Part shown: positions 12,727-25,405 of the stretch, one piece after another
How the letters are laid out: every line of letters starts with the position of its first letter
Numbering within the stretch: the stretch's first letter is position 1
Origin: Mesotaenium endlicherianum
Lineage: Eukaryota; Streptophyta; Zygnematophyceae; Zygnematales; Mesotaeniaceae
Reading direction: 5' to 3'
Assembly (NCBI GenBank): GCA_009602735.1
Contig: WELA01009451.1
Span: forward strand, 121,403 to 185,402
DNA: 64,000 bases
The notes under the pieces: model-generated
What the model was told of the DNA's origin: nothing
Seen by the model: only the letters and a program-made list of their open reading frames with translations
Database searches by the model: none
Translations under genes and position numbers: made by a program

Positions 12727-15602
12727 ATTTCTAACCTGACGAGGAAAGTTTGAGAGTATAGCAAGCAGGAGATGAGGTGCTAAGAATGCAATATATCACT
12801 CCCTGTGTGTTGTGCTCATGAATCAACATCGTGGAGAGGAGAGTGCCCCCGATTTTCTTCATGGCCCTCACAATTTTAACTATATAGGAGGGACATATAT
12901 ATAAATGCATTGGAGAATTGGAGAGGTGCAATGATGAAAATTTGCATGCACGTACAGCTAGGGGTCTGTTTTTATGTAGCAGGGGAAGTGTGCTTATATG
13001 CCAGCCTCAGCCACCGGCTCTTAGAAAGGGCTCAGCCTCCCGCACTAATTTGCCTTTCTGCATGCTCTTCCCTTCGCTTTGATGGGTAATTGGAATAGTA
13101 ACTCCTCTGCTGGAATATGGGAAGGGACATACTTCTCCCAAAGGCCCGTGCTCTACCTGCCTGCCTGCCTGCCTTCCTGCATGCTTCCCTCTCCCCTTGG
13201 GCTCCTCGTCTTATGCAGCTCCAGCATTTGTATAGGTGGGCGGCTGTTGGCCTGTCGGTCAATAGAGGGGCTTGCGGGTTGATTGGCCGAAGCCTCCTAA
13301 AAGGGTTGGGGCTGGAAAGTGGCCTGGCGCCATCATTACGTAGGCGTAAAGGGCATGGAGCTTGAGGAGAGGTAGAGTTCGAGGCAAGAGGTTGTGTGTT
13401 CTGGGGCTCCGGAGGGGGCAGCTCATACTGGAGTGAGGAGAGAGAGAAAAGAGAGAGGAAGCAGCCCCCCGCTCGGGGCTCGGCTAAAGAGGGCTTATTG
13501 AGTGCTCCATTATCGTCATGCCCTACTGATGATGCCTCCCATGCTACGGTCCAGTGCCCTTCTCACCCAAGCACTTCAGGTGCTCATTGGAGAGCTGCCG
13601 CTGCTGCGACCGCTGCTGACGTTGCTGCCGTTGCCGCTGCCGCTGCTGCAACCGCTGCTGCCGCCGCCGCCGCCGGGAGGTTCTTGGGGATGTCAAGCAA
13701 AGGAGCTGCTGTAGTATAACAACTGAGAAGGGGCCCGTGTGAGCACGTAGCAAGTGTGACATTTTTGGGCCATTGCATCTTCCTCCCCCTCTAGGAACAC
13801 GCACTGCAGCATGCAGCACTAAGCAGATGCTTGCTAGGTGGCCCTCACTTTAGGGGCCCTGTTGCGTTGGGTCGGTTCTCAGCCACGTATGTCTTCCGAA
13901 AAGAAGTTACTGTTATTTTTGCAGCTACCTTGAGCATTTGATAGAACATCTCAAGTTAAGATGGAGTTTGGGTTGAAGGTTTAGGCGATAGAAGAAAAAG
14001 CAAAAGCCCTGCCCCCCAGGGTCTGGAGCCAGGCGCCTGCCTGGTAGCATGAAGGCCCCCTGCAACTGCAACCTTGACGCCCTGCCCACTGCTCCGTGCT
14101 CCAGGGACTTTTCTATCCCATGAGTTCCTAGTGCTTCTAGGGGGAGTATGCATGCCCTTTGGCTGTAACAGCGAGGCATCAGAAGAGTGCCCAGAGCAAC
14201 AACGTAGGTACCCACCTACCTGTCATGTTCTTGTGGGTCTACTTTTTATCCCGTCAATTGCTACTGCTTCTTGTGGAGTGGGCATGTGGGTGAAATATGG
14301 GTAAGGATGTGCTTGTGCTGGCCAAGGCTTCTGCTGTCTGCCATGGGCGGCTTTGGCCTTTGAGCAAAGATTGGTGATGAGATGAGGGGATTTGGGCTTC
14401 AGGCAGGCCCGGGGAAGGCCCTCCAGTAAAGGCCTGGGTAGTGGGGAGCTCATGATTAGCACGGCCAGGGCAGCGTTGAGCAGGTCAAGGCAGGGCAGTG
14501 GCAGCTCGATGCAAGTCATCTTGCATCAAAATTCAAATGAGGTGACGGTGGAGATTGCTATCTCTCAATCGTTCTCTCCCCGCCTTCCTCTCCCCTCGCT
14601 TTCACCAAAAGCCTGGAGACACCACAGAGCTTCCAGCAGCTGTGTGTGTGCTACCCTTTCTGGCTCGTCAACCAAGTACGTCTACCTCACAGACTGTGTT
14701 CTCTTGTGTCCTTTGGGCCCGTTGTGGCATCCCTATGATGAAGGCAACGCGGATAGCATCATTTCATCTGATCTCATGCCTTGCCCAAACCTGCTGCCAG
14801 CTTCTGATCTGCGTTCAACTCAAAGCAACACACGCTAAAAAGGCCTTTTGGCCTTACTGGGAAAAATGGAGCCGAAATCGGTATGGAGCGCCTAAAACCA
14901 TGCGTTTGCGGGTGAGACGCGCTGGAAATAATATGGGAAACACGTTCACGCACTCCATTTACACTCAAATTCAATGTCTGGATTCTCCGTCTTCAGGAAA
15001 AGCCGACACCCATCACTTCTCATTCGTCGCCCTCATGATCATATGCTCGCCCCAATGGAAAACAAACACCGTGAACTTCGAAAAATGACGCCTTATGGGA
15101 AAAACCGTCCCCTGGAAACACGAGCTGGAAATACATATGTCCTGGAGTTTTTCCAATCCACAATGCTTCAGGGCTGACTTTCCAGCACTGAACATTGTTT
15201 CGACACTCTTTTTTCTTCTTTCATGCATTCATTCACATGCATTGCCACATGGCGGAATTACCAACCCATGATCTTAATTCCCACATATAGCTAGCTACTA
15301 TATACTTACTAAAACGGTTGCACCTGTACAGCCACAAATCTACTCGGGGCTGCATCTCAAACCGTTGCCATAAAAACAAAGACGTCGTTTTCATGTACGA
15401 GATTATGACCGAATGGAATAACAGTCTGTAATGCGCGCATTATGCCAGGCAAGGCCAAAAATGTTGAGAGTCGCATGTGAGGCACAATCACTTGGGAAAG
15501 TTGCGTTGCCGTGTACTTGGATGCCAAAGTAAGTTTGTCCTATTACCAGTAGCAGTTTTAGTTTTCTGTCCAGAAACTGCGAGAAGAGAAGAGTGTCTAA
15601 TG
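12727..15602. other. Non-coding stretch with an imperfect GCT/GCC repeat
   Basis: No gene is recognisable. An imperfect trinucleotide tract (GCTGCC-type, about 13595-13680) creates poly-Ala, poly-Leu and poly-Gln open frames that are artefacts of the repeat. CTGC repeats lie at about 13150-13180. The second LTR of the neighbouring chromovirus would be expected in the right part of this stretch, but I do not find it. Confidence 0.55.
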
Positions 15603-18600
15603 TCAATTTTTCCTCTTTCTTGTTCTTGCAGGCTGCCTCCAAGGGGTTTTCTGCTGCTTCTTGATGGTGGCAGGCTGCCTCCCTGAAGTCTTCGGGCTTC
15701 TAGTAGAGAGACTTGGGGCTGGTCCAAGATGGGGGTTGGCGGCATGGAAGCGCTTCAACTTTCTCTGAACTTTGTCAAGGTAGTGCGCCGCCACCCAACT
15801 ATTCTCCGAATCTGGATATCCTTTCCACTTGATCAAGTATTGCTGCTGTCTCCTGAAATTTCTCATAGCCACTATGTCTTCCACTTCGTACTCCAAATGA
15901 TCATCCACTATTGTTGGGGCTGGTGGGGTTGTCACACGTCCTGGGAACTTGTTGTCGGGTTGCACATATGGCTTGAAGAGGGAAGCGTGGAATACGGGGT
16001 CGATGTGCATAGTCTGGGGAAGTTCTAGCTTGAAAGCAACGGGGTTGACTTGCTGGATAATCTTGAAGGGTCCCAAATACTTGGGAGAGAACTTGCTGCC
16101 GGCAGGCCTGTTGTTCAGGGAAATGTTCTTGGATGATAGTAACACGTTGTCACCCACTCTGTACGTAATTTCTCTTCTGGATCTGTTCGCCACTCTTGCT
16201 TGAGCATCTTGCGCGTGTTGTAGAGCTTTCTTCGCTGCTGTAAGGGCTGCTTCTAATGTCTCCATAAAATCTGTGGCTGCAGGTACTTCATCATGGCCAG
16301 CCGTGAAGCTCAGTGGCGTGGTCGGATGGAAGCCATAGTTGAGGAAGAATGGGGACTCTTGGGTAGAGGCCTGCGTAGTGTTGTTGTAGGCAAACTCGAG
16401 GGGGGTCAAGTACATGTCCCAGTCTTGCTCGAGGGTAGACACGTAGGCCTTTAGAGAGGTCTTTAGGGTACGATTCATACGCTCGGTTTGCCCATCTGAT
16501 TGTGGGTGGTAGGCAGTAGACATATCCAGCGATGTACCCAAGTTCTTGAAGAGATTTTTCCAGAAATGGCTTGTGAATCTTGGATCTCTATCTGACACAA
16601 TTCTTGATGGTAGTCCATGGAGTCGGAAGATGTTGTCAAAGATGAGTCTTGCAAGTTGTGGTGCTGTAGCCTTAGTCGTCGTGGGAATAAAATGAGCCAT
16701 CTTGGTAAGTCTGTCCACCGCCGTGAGTATTGCATTATGGCCTCGAGGTGTCACGGGCAAGTCCACGATAAGGTCCATTGAGATGTCCGTCCATTGTCTT
16801 TCGGGGATTGGTAGTGGTTGGAGGAGTCCTCCCGCCTTTTGCGATGATGGCTTGATTCTTTGGCATGTGTCACAGCTCCTGCAGTACTCCTTGACTTGCT
16901 TAGACATGCCTGGCCAACAATAAGTCCTAGCTAGAACGCCCGTGGTCCTTAGGATTCCAAAGTGTCCTCCAAGAGGGTTGTCGTGTGCTTCTCGTAGAAG
17001 CAAGAGCCGGAGGTCTAAGTCATTAGGAACACATCTCTGGCCCGTATCTTGCCTCACCCAATAATTGCCTTCTTGCTTCTTGCATGGGTCCAAGGCTGCT
17101 TCTCCGTTCTTGTAGTAAGGGTCTCTTTCATAGGCGGCTGAAAATCGAGCTTCCAGATCTGTCTTCAGGGATACCATCACTGCATTTAATTGCAGTCTTG
17201 AGAGGGGGTCAGCCGGGTTTGTCTTGCCGGGCTGGTACTGAATCGTGATGTTGTATTGTTGCAAGTATCCGCTCCATCTTGCTTGTCTCCTTGAGAGATA
17301 CGGCTGCGTTTGGAGGTGCTTTAACGCCTCGTGGTCCGTGGTGACCAGTACTTTGCGTCCTTCAACGTAGCAGCGCCAAACCTTCAAGGCATGTACAATC
17401 GCCAATGCCTCTCGCTCCGTGGTTGTATAATTTTGCTCGGCTGGATTTAGCTTCCTTGACTCGTAGGCGATGGGCTGCAGTCCCTTGCCTTGGTCTTGAA
17501 GCAGGATTGCTCCTATTGCATAGGAAGATGCATCGGTGATGACGTGGAAGGGCCAATCTGGGTTTGGACTTGGGAGTGTGAGCACCGGGGATGTGGTCAA
17601 TCTTCGCTTTAACTCTTGAAATGCCTCTTCCTCTTTCTCGGTCCATGTATATAGCCTGTCCTTCTTGAGTAGATCTGTCAGGGGGGCTGCTATGTGCGAG
17701 AAGCCTTGGATGAATTTTCTGTACCAATTGGCAAATCCCAAGAATGACTGGAGTTCTTTCTTGGTCGTGGGGGTTGGCCATTCCTCCACCACCGTGGTCT
17801 TCTTGGGGTCTATCTTGATGCCATCAGCAGTCACGTGGAGACCTAGGAACTCCACTTCTTGTTTGGCAAACTCGCATTTTGACTCCTTCGCAAACAGCTT
17901 GTTTTGCTTCAATACTTCAAGGACTTCTTTCAAGTGTCTCGCATGCTCTTCAAGGGTCTTGCTGTAGATAAGGATGTCATCGATGAATACCACCACAAAT
18001 CTGTCCAACATGGGCTGAAATATGGTGTTCATCATAGTCATGAAAGTTGCTGGCGCGTTGGTGAGTCCAAATGGCAGGACCATGAACTCAAAATGTCCAT
18101 ATCTTGTCCTGAATGCCGTCTTCTCTATGTCCGGTTCTGCGATGCGAATCTGGTGGTAGCCGCTCCGTAAGTCAATCTTCGTGAAGTACTTGGCTCCAAC
18201 CAGCCGGTCCATGAGCTCATCCATGCGCGGCAGCGGGTATCGATTCTTGATGGTGATCTTGTTGAGGGCGCGATAGTCCACACACATCCTCAAGGTACCA
18301 TCTTTCTTCTTGACAAATAGCACCGGGGCTCCAAATGGCGACTTGCTAGGTCGAATGAAGCCATGCTCCAGTAGCTCCTTGATTTGCTTCTTGACTTCGT
18401 CTAGCTCCGTGTATGACATTTTGAACGTAGGCCGAGAGATGGGCTTGCTTCCGGGCTCCAACTCTATCTTGTGGTCTACGAATCTTTTGGGGGGTAGGCC
18501 CTTGGGCAATTCCGGGGAGAACACTTCTTTGTAGTCCTCTAAGACTTCTTGTATCTCCTTGGGAACGGGGCTGCCTTCTTGACTCTCGATGTCTTTCTTG

Positions 18601-19268
18601 ATGTCTTTTGGCGTGATCAAGGCCAAAAGAAGCTCGTGTCCCTTCCTCACAAGTCTCTTGAGTTGGAGGGCGGACAATAGTATCTCGTGTGCCGGCTTCT
18701 GGATGTCTTGGGTCTGGATATTCTGGATTGCGCGCAAAATACAGATTCTTGAAGTGATGTCATTCTTGATCTTGATAGTACCGGTCCTCCAATCAACTTG
18801 GGGGTTGTGCTTGGTCAACCAAGGCGTCCCTAGGATGACGTCGTACTTGCCCAATTGCATGGGGGAGAACACTACTCTATCCTTGAAGGACTTGATAGAG
18901 AGTGCCAAGGGGTACGTCTTCTTGGAAGGGGTAGTATAGGAGAATCCATCGGGCATCATAATCTCCTCGTCGTGGTCAAGAGTTCGCATAGTAATACCGT
19001 GCTTGGTGGCAAAATCTGCAGCAATGAAGTTGCCTTGAGCTCCGCTATCCACCAAGATGTGGACCTTCTCTCCTCCAAGGTAACCTCTCAAACTCATTGG
19101 GGCTGGAACGTCGTCTTCAACGGGGGTCTCCACCTCACTTGGCGTGTTGCCTTCTCGTGAAGTGGGTCTTGGGGTGGTAGGCTCCTGGCCTACCGGCGCT
19201 GTCCGTTTTTTGACAACTTTTTGGGGCATGAAAGTGCACGATGGCCCTTTTCCTTGCAATAAAAGCAT
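15603..19268 (-). CDS. pol: Chromovirus Pol polyprotein, 1221 aa
   Basis: One open frame holds all expected Ty3 domains in order. Aspartic protease: [10 protein letters not shown] near residue 75. Reverse transcriptase at about 280-480, with [12 protein letters not shown] and [11 protein letters not shown]. RNase H at about 560-690, with [13 protein letters not shown] and TTDHEAL. Integrase at about 770-1000, with an H/C zinc-binding start ([17 protein letters not shown]), then DLIVDLPVT and [16 protein letters not shown]-terminal chromodomain at about 1115-1165 has [15 protein letters not shown]. The chromodomain places it among chromoviruses, where it is known to steer integration toward modified histones. 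Confidence 0.95.
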   Translation of the reverse strand: MLLLQGKGPSCTFMPQKVVKKRTAPVGQEPTTPRPTSREGNTPSEVETPVEDDVPAPMSLRGYLGGEKVHILVDSGAQGNFIAADFATKHGITMRTLDHDEEIMMPDGFSYTTPSKKTYPLALSIKSFKDRVVFSPMQLGKYDVILGTPWLTKHNPQVDWRTGTIKIKNDITSRICILRAIQNIQTQDIQKPAHEILLSALQLKRLVRKGHELLLALITPKDIKKDIESQEGSPVPKEIQEVLEDYKEVFSPELPKGLPPKRFVDHKIELEPGSKPISRPTFKMSYTELDEVKKQIKELLEHGFIRPSKSPFGAPVLFVKKKDGTLRMCVDYRALNKITIKNRYPLPRMDELMDRLVGAKYFTKIDLRSGYHQIRIAEPDIEKTAFRTRYGHFEFMVLPFGLTNAPATFMTMMNTIFQPMLDRFVVVFIDDILIYSKTLEEHARHLKEVLEVLKQNKLFAKESKCEFAKQEVEFLGLHVTADGIKIDPKKTTVVEEWPTPTTKKELQSFLGFANWYRKFIQGFSHIAAPLTDLLKKDRLYTWTEKEEEAFQELKRRLTTSPVLTLPSPNPDWPFHVITDASSYAIGAILLQDQGKGLQPIAYESRKLNPAEQNYTTTEREALAIVHALKVWRCYVEGRKVLVTTDHEALKHLQTQPYLSRRQARWSGYLQQYNITIQYQPGKTNPADPLSRLQLNAVMVSLKTDLEARFSAAYERDPYYKNGEAALDPCKKQEGNYWVRQDTGQRCVPNDLDLRLLLLREAHDNPLGGHFGILRTTGVLARTYCWPGMSKQVKEYCRSCDTCQRIKPSSQKAGGLLQPLPIPERQWTDISMDLIVDLPVTPRGHNAILTAVDRLTKMAHFIPTTTKATAPQLARLIFDNIFRLHGLPSRIVSDRDPRFTSHFWKNLFKNLGTSLDMSTAYHPQSDGQTERMNRTLKTSLKAYVSTLEQDWDMYLTPLEFAYNNTTQASTQESPFFLNYGFHPTTPLSFTAGHDEVPAATDFMETLEAALTAAKKALQHAQDAQARVANRSRREITYRVGDNVLLSSKNISLNNRPAGSKFSPKYLGPFKIIQQVNPVAFKLELPQTMHIDPVFHASLFKPYVQPDNKFPGRVTTPPAPTIVDDHLEYEVEDIVAMRNFRRQQQYLIKWKGYPDSENSWVAAHYLDKVQRKLKRFHAANPHLGPAPSLSTRSPKTSGRQPATIKKQQKTPWRQPARTRKRKN

Positions 19269-20470
19269 AGTCCAGCCGTCATGAGAGCTTCTTTTTCAGC
19301 CGGGGAGAGTCTTGCTTTCACTCCTTGCTGGTTTCTTGCATCATAAGTGTCATTGGAGGGTCTTCCACTCTTCCGGGCAGCCGCGGGGTCCCTTTTAATA
19401 ACTCCGATTTCCATGGGTGTGGGTCCAGATTCGGATGTGGAAGGGGCTGCGTACACCCGCGTCGTCGGTACCCGTGAAGATGAAGGCACGGAGTGCTTGA
19501 AATCCAAGGTATCCACCTTTTGGGCCACTTCAATGATCTTTGAGAAGTCCGTCAAGTCGCGTAACTCCACTTCCTTTGCCACCTTGGGTTTGAGGCCAAA
19601 GATGTAGCGGTCAATCTTCTCCTCGAGAGACATGTTGGGGATCTCAAGAGTGAGGGCGTGAAATCTGGATGTATACTCTTGAACGGACGTCGTTTGCTTG
19701 AGATGGTGGAGCTTTCCTCGGGCAATCTTCTCCGCATTGATGGGCATGAATTGCTTCTTGAGGGCCTCACGAAAATCTGCCCATCTTGCATATGATGGTG
19801 GGGGCTCTTGGCCGAGCATGGGGTGCGCCATAGCTTGATATATAGCCGCTTGATAGTTACGCCACCATGATGTTGCTGCTCCTCTAAGTAAGGTAACGGC
19901 AAAGGGAACGTAGTCCTCCTCGGGTACTTCAAGGAATGCGAGGTACGTCTCCACTTGGTAGAGCCATAAATTCAGGTTGGCACCTTTCCCGGGGTTGAAA
20001 GTGTCGGGTTTGCCGGGCTTGATGAGTTTCCTTGCTCTCGTTGGCTCTTGTGGAGGCGCTTGAGCCGGGGCTGGATTTTGAGCATTGCTCGCAATAGGGG
20101 CAACCATGGCAGCCATAGCTTCTCTTGACGCTTGCACGGTTGCTTCATAGGTGGCCAAGCCCACTTGGTTGTGGACGGTCATTAGGAAGGCTGCCCACTC
20201 ATTTGCGGGAACTCCTTGTGGTGGGGTCAACTTTGCTATAGCGGCTGCCACGGGATTTGACGGTGCTCCTCCTTGTGGTGCTTCTTGTTGTTGGAGATTT
20301 CCTTGAGTAGGCTCTCCCATCGACGCTGGAGGAGGGTGTGCTCCTCCTTGTGGTGCTTCTTGTTGTTGCAGATTTTCTTGAGTGGGCTCTCCCATCGGCG
20401 CTGGAGGAGGGTGTCTTGGAGAGGAAGGGCTTCCTTCGAAAGCTTGCTGTTGGTCTTGAGGATCGGCCAT
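19190..20470 (-). CDS. gag: Chromovirus Gag, 426 aa
   Basis: Contains a Ty3-type retrotransposon gag domain ([13 protein letters not shown], then [10 protein letters not shown] and [10 protein letters not shown]). A single CCHC zinc knuckle, [14 protein letters not shown], sits near the C-terminus. The N-terminal 70 residues hold a repeated Pro/Gln-rich unit ([11 protein letters not shown] with two near copies) that comes from a tandem repeat in the DNA at about 20280-20410. Confidence 0.93.
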   Translation of the reverse strand: MADPQDQQQAFEGSPSSPRHPPPAPMGEPTQENLQQQEAPQGGAHPPPASMGEPTQGNLQQQEAPQGGAPSNPVAAAIAKLTPPQGVPANEWAAFLMTVHNQVGLATYEATVQASREAMAAMVAPIASNAQNPAPAQAPPQEPTRARKLIKPGKPDTFNPGKGANLNLWLYQVETYLAFLEVPEEDYVPFAVTLLRGAATSWWRNYQAAIYQAMAHPMLGQEPPPSYARWADFREALKKQFMPINAEKIARGKLHHLKQTTSVQEYTSRFHALTLEIPNMSLEEKIDRYIFGLKPKVAKEVELRDLTDFSKIIEVAQKVDTLDFKHSVPSSSRVPTTRVYAAPSTSESGPTPMEIGVIKRDPAAARKSGRPSNDTYDARNQQGVKARLSPAEKEALMTAGLCFYCKEKGHRALSCPKKLSKNGQRR

Positions 20471-20494
20471 CTTCTTGTGCTACCAAAGTGCCTA

Positions 20495-20506
20495 GCTCCG
20501 ATACCA
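20495..20506 (-). other. Primer-binding site of the chromovirus
   Basis: On the minus strand this reads TGGTATCGGAGC, one base from the region adjoining the LTR, and is complementary to initiator methionine tRNA but for one or two positions. Confidence 0.8.
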
Positions 20507-20507
20507 C

Positions 20508-21010
20508 TGTAGTGAAACAGATAGATAAAGTACTTAGTAAAACAGAATACTTTATCTATTCAAGACAAGGATCTTTGAACACAAGTGGTAGCTTCTTGAA
20601 AGAGAGATGGCTTCTTGAAAGTTAATATATTTCTGGATTTTGGCAAGTACAAGAGTGATTCTGGAATGTCTTTCTATGTTCTAGCTCTTGTTTATATACT
20701 TGCTACATAAGTAATTTCTAGGAAAGTGTATGTTGATGTGTTGGCACCCAACACATCCCAAAACTTGCCACCTCTTTCTAGAATAATGTACACATGTCCT
20801 TTTGACCTAAAAATGGCACATTTGACTTTTGCCACATGGAGTTCTTCTAGGTCTTTCCTCTAACTTCGAAAATGCCTTGGAAGGTTCAAAGGACATGAAC
20901 CAAGTTACTAGAGTACCTATTCACACTTGACTCCACACAATACTACTCCAAATATATTTGAAAACATTAAAATACATGCGAACAAATATATAATAACTCA
21001 AATCACTACA
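20508..21010 (-). repeat. 5' LTR of the chromovirus
   Basis: A 503-bp AT-rich block bounded by the perfect 8-bp inverted repeat TGTAGTGA/TCACTACA, next to the primer-binding site. The transposase-derived sequence begins about 27 bp beyond it, so the retroelement landed in or beside that older transposon. Confidence 0.8.
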
Positions 21011-24000
21011 ACTATACACCTATCATCCCATCCCTCATGAAAGATTGTGCTGATCCCCTGGTCTCCAAGCACATACACTTCATGGCAGAAAGGCCCCCAG
21101 GTGGGCGTGTCAGAGGTTGTTACAATGCTCGCTTTGTCACAGAGGGAAAGTTGTTCAGGATATACGATGTGGAAGTGGAATTAGCAGGTGAGAAGACCTT
21201 GTCGCGTTTGGGTCAGGAAGTCATCTTCAAAGATGAAGCAGCTGAAGGTATTAGTCCCCTTTCCTTCTCATCCTCCCTCTTCTCTCTCATGTTGTTTTGC
21301 CTGCTTTTATCTCTCTATTTTCCTAATTATCTATTCTTCTCTGTTTTTCCCTTTTTCTCTTATCCTCCCTCTGCCCTCCTCTCTTGCCTATTCTCTGTGT
21401 CTCAGGCCTAATCCCAACTTGTCTCTCCCCGCTATCGTTTTCATTTTTCCTCCACTTCCTTCACAGCCCTCTTCCCCCCCTCATCCCATTTTCTCTTCAT
21501 GGCAAATCGCAGTGTTACTTGCCTTTTCTTGCTGTTTTATGACCTCAATCCCTTTGGCTTGTTCTTACTCTTCCTTCCAATTGCAAATTCTTATGTGTGT
21601 TGTTCATTTCTTCCTCCCCCTCCTCACTCTTCGTCCCCAAGCTGTCATTTTGCCTGGCTGTCTCCTTGTCTCTCACTCTTGTGTATTCCTAAACTACTAT
21701 GTCAACTCTTCTCTCCCCCTCGATTCCCTCTCTTCTCTCTTTCGCCCCCAGAAGTCTTTCCCTGTTTGCCCGTGTTTGTTCTCCCTTGCCATTCTCAATT
21801 GCTTCTTCTTCTGGTTTTTCTCAACTGTGGATGTATACTTCCCTGGTACTTTTTTTTGATTTATGTTTGTAGGAGAAGGTCATCTTAACAGTGTGGAGAG
21901 GGTGGTTAGCATATTGTGGATGGACACCACGAAGCCGGACTCCCACGCCAAGCTGGAAGTGAGGCGATTTTCTGTCCACCGTCCAGATGGCTTCCCTCGC
22001 GGAGAGGCAAGTCAGGCGTTCCTCACGGATGAGCTTCATTGGGTTGATGCCCGAGCCTGTGTGGCTTTTTGCAAGGTCGTAGAAGTTCCCGCTCACTATG
22101 AGGTGCCTGTTCGGCCCATGTTCGACTTCGTCCATAGGGCACATATCGCAGGCGAGCAGCTGACATACTGGTGCAATTCTTCTGTATCTAAGGATGGAGT
22201 TGTGGAGCCTCTGCCGGCTGATGCATTCCCCCCGTGGCCGGTGTCTCCTGTTAGAAGAGTGGAGGGCATGAAGGTAGTCAATTTGGTTATCTCCATATTC
22301 ATAGATGACTTTGGTGCCTGGCGCACAAAGATGTACAGCTTGGGTGGCACTTACTGGCGTATCCAGTCACTAGACGCTGCTGTTGTTCACAAGGACCAGT
22401 TCACTCATGATATCATGTTCATTCTTCATCGATTTCCTCAACACGAGGCATTTCAGGCATTAGTTGAGAGGGACTTACTGCCATTAGAGAGTGGGGTAGT
22501 CATGTACTTTCATCCACTTCGTGAGAAGGTGCTGGTGCGTGCTACTCCTGTGTTTGTCTAGGATCTTGCTCAGCGCATGAAAAGCCTAGGCTTGAAAAGT
22601 TGTGGCAGCAAGTACCCATGTCCAGTTTGCATCCATCCTAAGTCCTCGTTTTCTGACCTAGGCATAGACTTCTCGTCTCTCCCGCGCTCGGATGAAGCCG
22701 CGCTAGACTTCGCTAAGACCGTTAAGGAGACAGTAGTGCCTTCCATCAAACATTCTCTTCTTAAGAGAGGCCTCTATGGGTACAATGGGGTAGACAGACC
22801 GTTCCGTAGTCTTTAGTACTTTGATACCTTCTTGGGGATGGGCCCTGATCTCTTCCATTTAGTGCCCCTTGGTGTGCTGAAGCAGCTCATTGAGTTTATC
22901 TTCAAAAACCATAGATTCTCAGCACAGGAAACAAACGAAATAAATTTGTGAGCAAGTGAGCTCAACTACTGTAGAGGCTTTGCCAAGGTTGATAAGCCTG
23001 CCACAAACTACAACCACTTGAATGGCATGGCCTTCCTACGGCTCAGCTCTGTGCTACCATTCATTCTACAGCCTTCTTGCGATGCCGCATATCTTAGGCA
23101 GCACCATCCCTGCCATACTAGAAAGACCGTAGAGAAGAGAGTAGTTGTGTATTCGTTACTGATCACCTTGTGTGAGTTGATACGTGCAATCTTCAGTCCT
23201 TATACCAATGAAGACCATGTGCACAAGGTGATTTATCTTGTTGAGATCTTTGTGTCAGGCTTCTTTACGGCATGGCCGAAGGACGAGAAAAAGGGTTATG
23301 CCGTGAACAATAATACTCATGGTTTGTTGCATCTTACCCATTACATTCAGCAGTTTGGACCCCAGCGACTTATGTGGTCCCAGGAGTACGAAGCACGCCA
23401 TAAAGGGGCAAAAGCAGATGTTAAGAGGACTAGCAATAGGGTTGCAAGTGAGGTGTCAAAGTGGACTCTTACTAAGAGTTCTGCTAAGGAGAACCTCAGT
23501 ACCTGCATCCTTAGTACCAACGTTGAAGTAGCAAATATGCTCGGCTTACATGTGGACACTTTGGCATGTCTCAATTTGGATCCACTCGTGCAAGAAATGC
23601 TGTCGCGTGGCAAGAGTGACACTGTTGGTGGAGTGAAGTGTGTGGCCAACAAGGATTCAGTTTGTGAGCTGTACTTGCTAGAGAATAAGCTTCGGACGAG
23701 GACAAGGATGCTGTTTGGTGCCATTTCAAAGGGGTGAATGACGTGGAACCTTTCTTCATACATACTTGCAAGCGTACCTCTTTTATAGAAATGTCCATTG
23801 CCTTCTTTCATATTGTTATCTCTAGCCACCCCCTCTCTCTCTCTCCTCTCTCTCCCATGTTCATTTCTATCTCTCCCTTTGCCATACCCCTCTCCTTGTT
23901 CCTTTCCCTTCCTCTTCTCTCTCTGCCCTTTCCCGTGCTTTTTGTTTCAGCTTCCTGTGTTGCTCTACTATTGCCTCTCTCTCTCCTTCCACTCTCCCCT

Positions 24001-25405
24001 CTCCCCGCTCTCTCTCTCCTCTCTTCCCTCATGTGTGTCCTTCTCTTGATCCCTATTTTACCCCCTGCTCCCTTTATCTTCCTCCGCCACCCCTCTTTGT
24101 GCTCCGTCTTCCGCTCTCTCTCTCTTGCTTCTTCCACCTCCCTATCTCTACGTCTCTATTATTCTCCTCATGCATCTTATTCTTTTTCTGCCATGGCCTC
24201 AACTTCTGTGTCGATCATGCCCATCTCCGATGTCTATCTCGCCTCCCTTTCGCTGTTTTTTCACCCGCTCCGCTCCTCGCCTATCCCTAATTTCCTGGTT
24301 TCTCTGCTGTATTTGCTTTGGCTCCCTCTATTTTTGTCTTACTAGTTGTTTGCCCTATCTCCCTCCCTCCATTTCTGCCAAACCCCTCCTTCTCCGTGAG
24401 CTTGGTCTCCGCCCCTCTATTTCACGCGTCCTTCCCTCCTTCCTCTGCTTGAGCCTCCCCCTCCTATTTCCTTCTTTTTGCTTCTTCCCCCTCACTATTA
24501 CATCTCTGTATTTTTTCTCGTCCCTGCTTGTCACCCTCCTTCCCTCTCCACCTTCCTTTGCCCCTTCGACCCCTTTGCCCTCGGCCATGTCTCTCTGCTT
24601 ATTATCTAAAGACAGTGACACCATGCTACTGCTGCTTATGTAGGTGGTCTTCTCGTAAAGGAAGCGAGGCGAGCGGCTGTACCCTCGAGCATTTACAAAT
24701 ATCTGCAAGTAGTCTCTTGGCTGCCTACGGCTCCACGCTGAAGATGAGACGCTGGGTCACCTTGGACAAACCTCACTGCTTCCAGTGTAGTTCTGCTAGC
24801 AAGGGTGGTAAGGGCTTGTATAAGACTGGAGACTCTGTTGCTGTTGCGGTGAACGATACGGAGTTACACCAGCCAAGAGACGCACGCAGGGTCTGGATTG
24901 GCAAGATACAGAGTATCTTTGTCCACCAGGGGAATGACAACGAGTACTACGTGTGGTCTGTCGTCAAAGTCTACCCTGTTCAAATGCAGCCAGGGACTCG
25001 CACGATCCCGAGCGTGGACAAGCATTACACTCAGTGTGCTTTTGTTTGAGTAGGTACAAACACCCGCATTGTGCCACTAGGACTTATTCACTCTTGTGTC
25101 CAGCTAGAGCACTTTTGTTGGTTTGGACACGCACCAAGTGGCACCTTAGTAGCTGCTACTCATCTTCGTGGCTGCGAGGTTGCCCTTCAGTGTAAGAAGC
25201 ATTACCTGCCTGCACACCGCTGTGAAGTTCCTCGTTGCCCGACCTACAATGGCAAGAAGACATGCTATAATTTGGTCGGCAATGAGTTCTATCTGGTCAA
25301 CAACTACCTGCAAAGCAGTCCTTCAACGTTGCAGCTATGTGCAATACTTCAATCAACACCCATCCAGCATGGCCTGCAAAACATCTTCATTGAGGGTGCT
25401 TGATT
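21011..25405 (+). pseudogene. Decayed DNA-transposon transposase (CACTA/Plavaka kind) with a C-terminal BAH-like domain
   Basis: Exon 1 ends at 21247, a CT-rich GT-AG intron covers 21248-21872 in matching phase, and one frame then runs 21873 to about 23730. Motifs resemble Transposase_21/KDZ-type proteins: VISIFIDDFGAWRTKMYSLGG, then a Cys-containing segment CGSKYPCPVC, and later HGLLHLTHYIQQFGPQRLMWSQEYEARHK. A CT-rich block (about 23815-24643) looks like a second intron. The last exon (24644-25403) has GDSVAVAV...VWIGKIQSIF...YYVWSVVKVYP, like a BAH domain, then a Cys/His-rich tail. The frame is interrupted by stops at 22559 (TAG), 22814 (TAG), 22949 (TGA) and 25047 (TGA), and by one shift in the G run near 23733. 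The N-terminal part is absent where the chromovirus LTR begins. No terminal inverted repeats were found. Confidence 0.6.

Larger units (their letters stand above)
15603..21010 (-). mobile_element. Ty3 chromovirus; gag and pol look whole, one LTR seen
   Basis: Reading right to left: LTR (20508-21010), primer-binding site, gag (19190-20470) and pol (15603-19268). Gag and pol overlap by 79 nt in different frames, a layout Ty3 elements are known to resolve by frameshifting. No matching LTR was found left of pol, so the element seems to lack its 3' end or carries a greatly changed one. With one LTR the age cannot be judged, but long open frames suggest it is younger than the Copia element. Confidence 0.93.

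Noticed and set aside
13500-13780. Ala/Gln/Leu-rich frames that could suggest a polyQ or polyA protein
   Set aside because: Imperfect GCT/GCC repeat, no flanking coding signal, frames on both strands equally open.
23798-24643. Several Ser/Leu/Pro-rich frames in both orientations
   Set aside because: CT-rich low-complexity DNA, best explained as an intron of the transposase.
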